A stretch of DNA of 16,407 nucleotides, taken from the NCBI GenBank assembly GCA_948919095.1, contig CAQYCU010000034.1:1-16407 (forward strand), in the 5' to 3' direction. The stretch is from an uncultured Clostridia bacterium (GTDB lineage Bacteria > Bacillota > Clostridia > TANB77 > CAG-508). Below are positions 15,521 through 16,407 of the stretch, in pieces. Both the position numbers and the translations under genes were made by a program. Position 1 is the first letter of the stretch. The number at the start of each line of letters is the position of its first letter. Below the pieces are notes generated by a model. It did no database searches and was not told where the DNA came from. It saw only the letters and a program-made list of their open reading frames with translations.

Positions 15521-15523
15521 ATA

Positions 15524-15626
15524 AAAAAGTGGCATAAACATTTTTAATTGGGAGTGTATCGTAAATTTGGTGTAAACTTTAAACTTTACACCAAATTTTC
15601 TATATACTCTTAATGTGCCACTTTTT
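15524..15626. repeat. Long inverted repeat, MITE-like or IS-end palindrome
   Basis: A 103-bp palindrome: outer arms AAAAAGTGGCA (15524-15534) and TGCCACTTTTT (15616-15626) are perfect (11 bp). Inner arms AAATTTGGTGTAAA (15563-15576) and TTTACACCAAATTT (15585-15598) are perfect (14 bp) around an 8-nt centre. GAGTGTAT and ATATACTC pair between them with one mismatch. The GTGTAAA...TTTACAC arms recall terminal repeats of IS256-type elements from memory, but no transposase is present. It ends in Ts on both strands, so it could also act as a terminator for the M15 gene. No target duplication was found. Confidence 0.7.
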
Positions 15627-15649
15627 ATTTTTCCATAAGAAGTCTTATC

Positions 15650-15682
15650 TTTAAATTTTATACAATTTTTTCTATATACTCA
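15650..15682 (-). repeat. Second, degenerate copy of the palindrome arm
   Basis: Starting 4 nt after the M15 gene stop codon, the minus strand reads GAGTATATAGAAAA, then a variant of TTTGGTGTAAAGTTTAAAG with several changes. The same string occupies 15609-15577 in the palindrome. The 14-nt core TTTTCTATATACTC (plus strand) is identical at 15596-15609 and 15668-15681, so an arm of the element is duplicated in direct orientation. Confidence 0.5.
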
Positions 15683-15685
15683 TTT

Positions 15686-16366
15686 TTAGTCTATTGTTGT
15701 GTCTGTTCTTCCTGTTCCTACTACCGCTTCTTGTAGTGCTCTCCAAGTATTGCATCCAATTATTCCGTCTACTGCAAGCCCAACTTTTTGTTGATATGCT
15801 CTTGTTGCATTGGTTGTTTCATTTCCAAATATTCCATCTAATCCACCTGTTCTGTATCCTAGTGTATTTAGGTTGTCTTGTGCAATCATTACATACACGC
15901 CTCTTGATCCGTTTCTGATTATTGGATATCCTCCTGTTGCACAGGCTGGGGTTCCACGTCTTTTATCAAAATGTACCCAAGTTGGTGTTAAGTTTTGTGG
16001 TTCTACATATGACCATAATCCTGATGTTCTTGCACTGTTGTATAATGCATTTCTATTTTCTGGTGTTAATGCTTGCCCTGCATCAAATGCAGTTCCAGCA
16101 TAGTGTTGTGATTGATTAGCGTGCCCACCTTCATATGGTCTTTTGAATGCAAATCCTACTGGGATAGGCTTTCCATATATATACCTTTGACTATTCCATG
16201 CTGTCATTACATTTCTTTCTGTCCATAGTAGTGGGCTTTTACTTGAGCCTCTAAATTCTCTTACTTTTAGTGTTCCGTTTGTGTTGTAAGGCATTGGTTC
16301 TTCCTCACCTCTATAATATGTTTCCATTCGGTTTGTACTATTGTTATATACTTTTATTTTTGCCAT
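15686..16366 (-). CDS. Putative M15-type peptidoglycan peptidase with C-terminal peptidoglycan-binding domain
   Basis: A 226-aa cell-wall hydrolase candidate. Residues about 40-140 resemble the zinc D-Ala-D-Ala peptidase group M15: GGHANQSQHYAGTAFDAGQ supplies His88 and Asp95, and TWVHFDKR supplies His132, the usual metal-ligand pattern H-x6-D...H. Residues about 154-212 are a PG_binding_1 domain (SRGVYVMIAQDNLNTLGY, then GLDGIFGNETTNATRAYQQ and VDGIIGCNTWRAL). There is no signal peptide or membrane segment, so release would need lysis, sporulation-linked export or a holin; phage endolysins and spore-cortex proteins share this build. No phage genes are visible nearby. ATG 16366 is the only plausible start (no ATG, GTG or TTG codon upstream in frame back to the SD), yet the Shine-Dalgarno is 26 nt away across a hairpin. 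Substrate is inferred from family only. Confidence 0.8.
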   Translation of the reverse strand: MAKIKVYNNSTNRMETYYRGEEEPMPYNTNGTLKVREFRGSSKSPLLWTERNVMTAWNSQRYIYGKPIPVGFAFKRPYEGGHANQSQHYAGTAFDAGQALTPENRNALYNSARTSGLWSYVEPQNLTPTWVHFDKRRGTPACATGGYPIIRNGSRGVYVMIAQDNLNTLGYRTGGLDGIFGNETTNATRAYQQKVGLAVDGIIGCNTWRALQEAVVGTGRTDTTID

Positions 16367-16399
16367 AAAATTTTGTATGACTTTGTCATACTCTCCTTT
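16367..16399 (-). promoter_or_regulatory. Ribosome binding site with hairpin spacer for the M15 gene
   Basis: On the minus strand AAAGGAG (16399-16393) is followed one base later by a perfect hairpin, GTATGAC-AAA-GTCATAC (16391-16375), then 8 nt, then the ATG at 16366. Linear spacing is 26 nt, too far for normal initiation; with the hairpin folded the gap is about 9 nt, which is normal. An ATG inside the hairpin (in another frame) sits 3-4 nt after the SD and would start only an out-of-frame peptide. Confidence 0.55.
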
Positions 16400-16407
16400 C
16401 TTTTTGT

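Noticed and set aside
1..16407. CRISPR array, tRNA or rRNA genes
   Set aside because: No regularly spaced direct repeats and no cloverleaf or rRNA-like segments were seen on either strand by reading; a tRNA scan would be needed to be certain.

Overview
The window comes from a low-GC (about 30% by eye), AT-rich, anaerobic Bacillota genome, most likely a gut-type Clostridia member. This is suggested by a Firmicutes-like RpoB, a class II LysRS, an adhE-pflB-pflA mixed-acid/ethanol fermentation cluster, strong AGGAGG-type ribosome binding sites, TTGACA/TATAAT promoters and a clostridial-style prepilin-like surface protein. Most housekeeping genes lie on the minus strand, which is purine-rich and probably the leading strand.

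Layout. (1) 1-1478 minus: the first 492 codons of rpoB, cut by the window edge inside the rifampicin cluster. It has its own consensus promoter and a leader of about 370 nt containing a terminator-like hairpin. No rplJ/rplL lies upstream. (2) 1906-3961: a decayed zone. It holds a minus-strand remnant with faint resemblance to ToxN/AbiQ-type toxins, and a plus-strand prepilin-like surface-protein gene damaged at both ends. (3) 4158-5844 plus: a membrane-anchored CapA-family phosphoesterase, then an unrecognised 89-aa cysteine-rich protein of about 48% GC with its own promoter and terminator. (4) 5843-11863 minus: adhE, pflB and pflA, the pyruvate-to-formate/acetyl-CoA-to-ethanol module, with a MITE-like palindrome between adhE and pflB and a strong hairpin between pflB and pflA. 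(5) 11946-14922 minus: lysS and, upstream of it, an AAA/DUF4143 ATPase, each with its own consensus promoter. (6) 14969-15682: a decayed XRE-type regulator, an AT-rich stretch without intact genes, and a long perfect inverted repeat with a second degenerate copy of its end. (7) 15686-16366 minus: a leaderless M15-type peptidase plus peptidoglycan-binding protein whose Shine-Dalgarno and start codon are separated by a perfect hairpin.

How it works together. PflA installs the glycyl radical on PflB. PflB makes acetyl-CoA and formate from pyruvate, and AdhE reduces acetyl-CoA to ethanol, regenerating NAD+. The other genes are housekeeping (rpoB, lysS) or concern the cell surface (CapA, M15 hydrolase, broken pilin-like protein). 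The least explained items are the cysteine-rich gene, the palindromic elements, and the hairpin between SD and start codon. I do not see a complete new defence or mobile system here.
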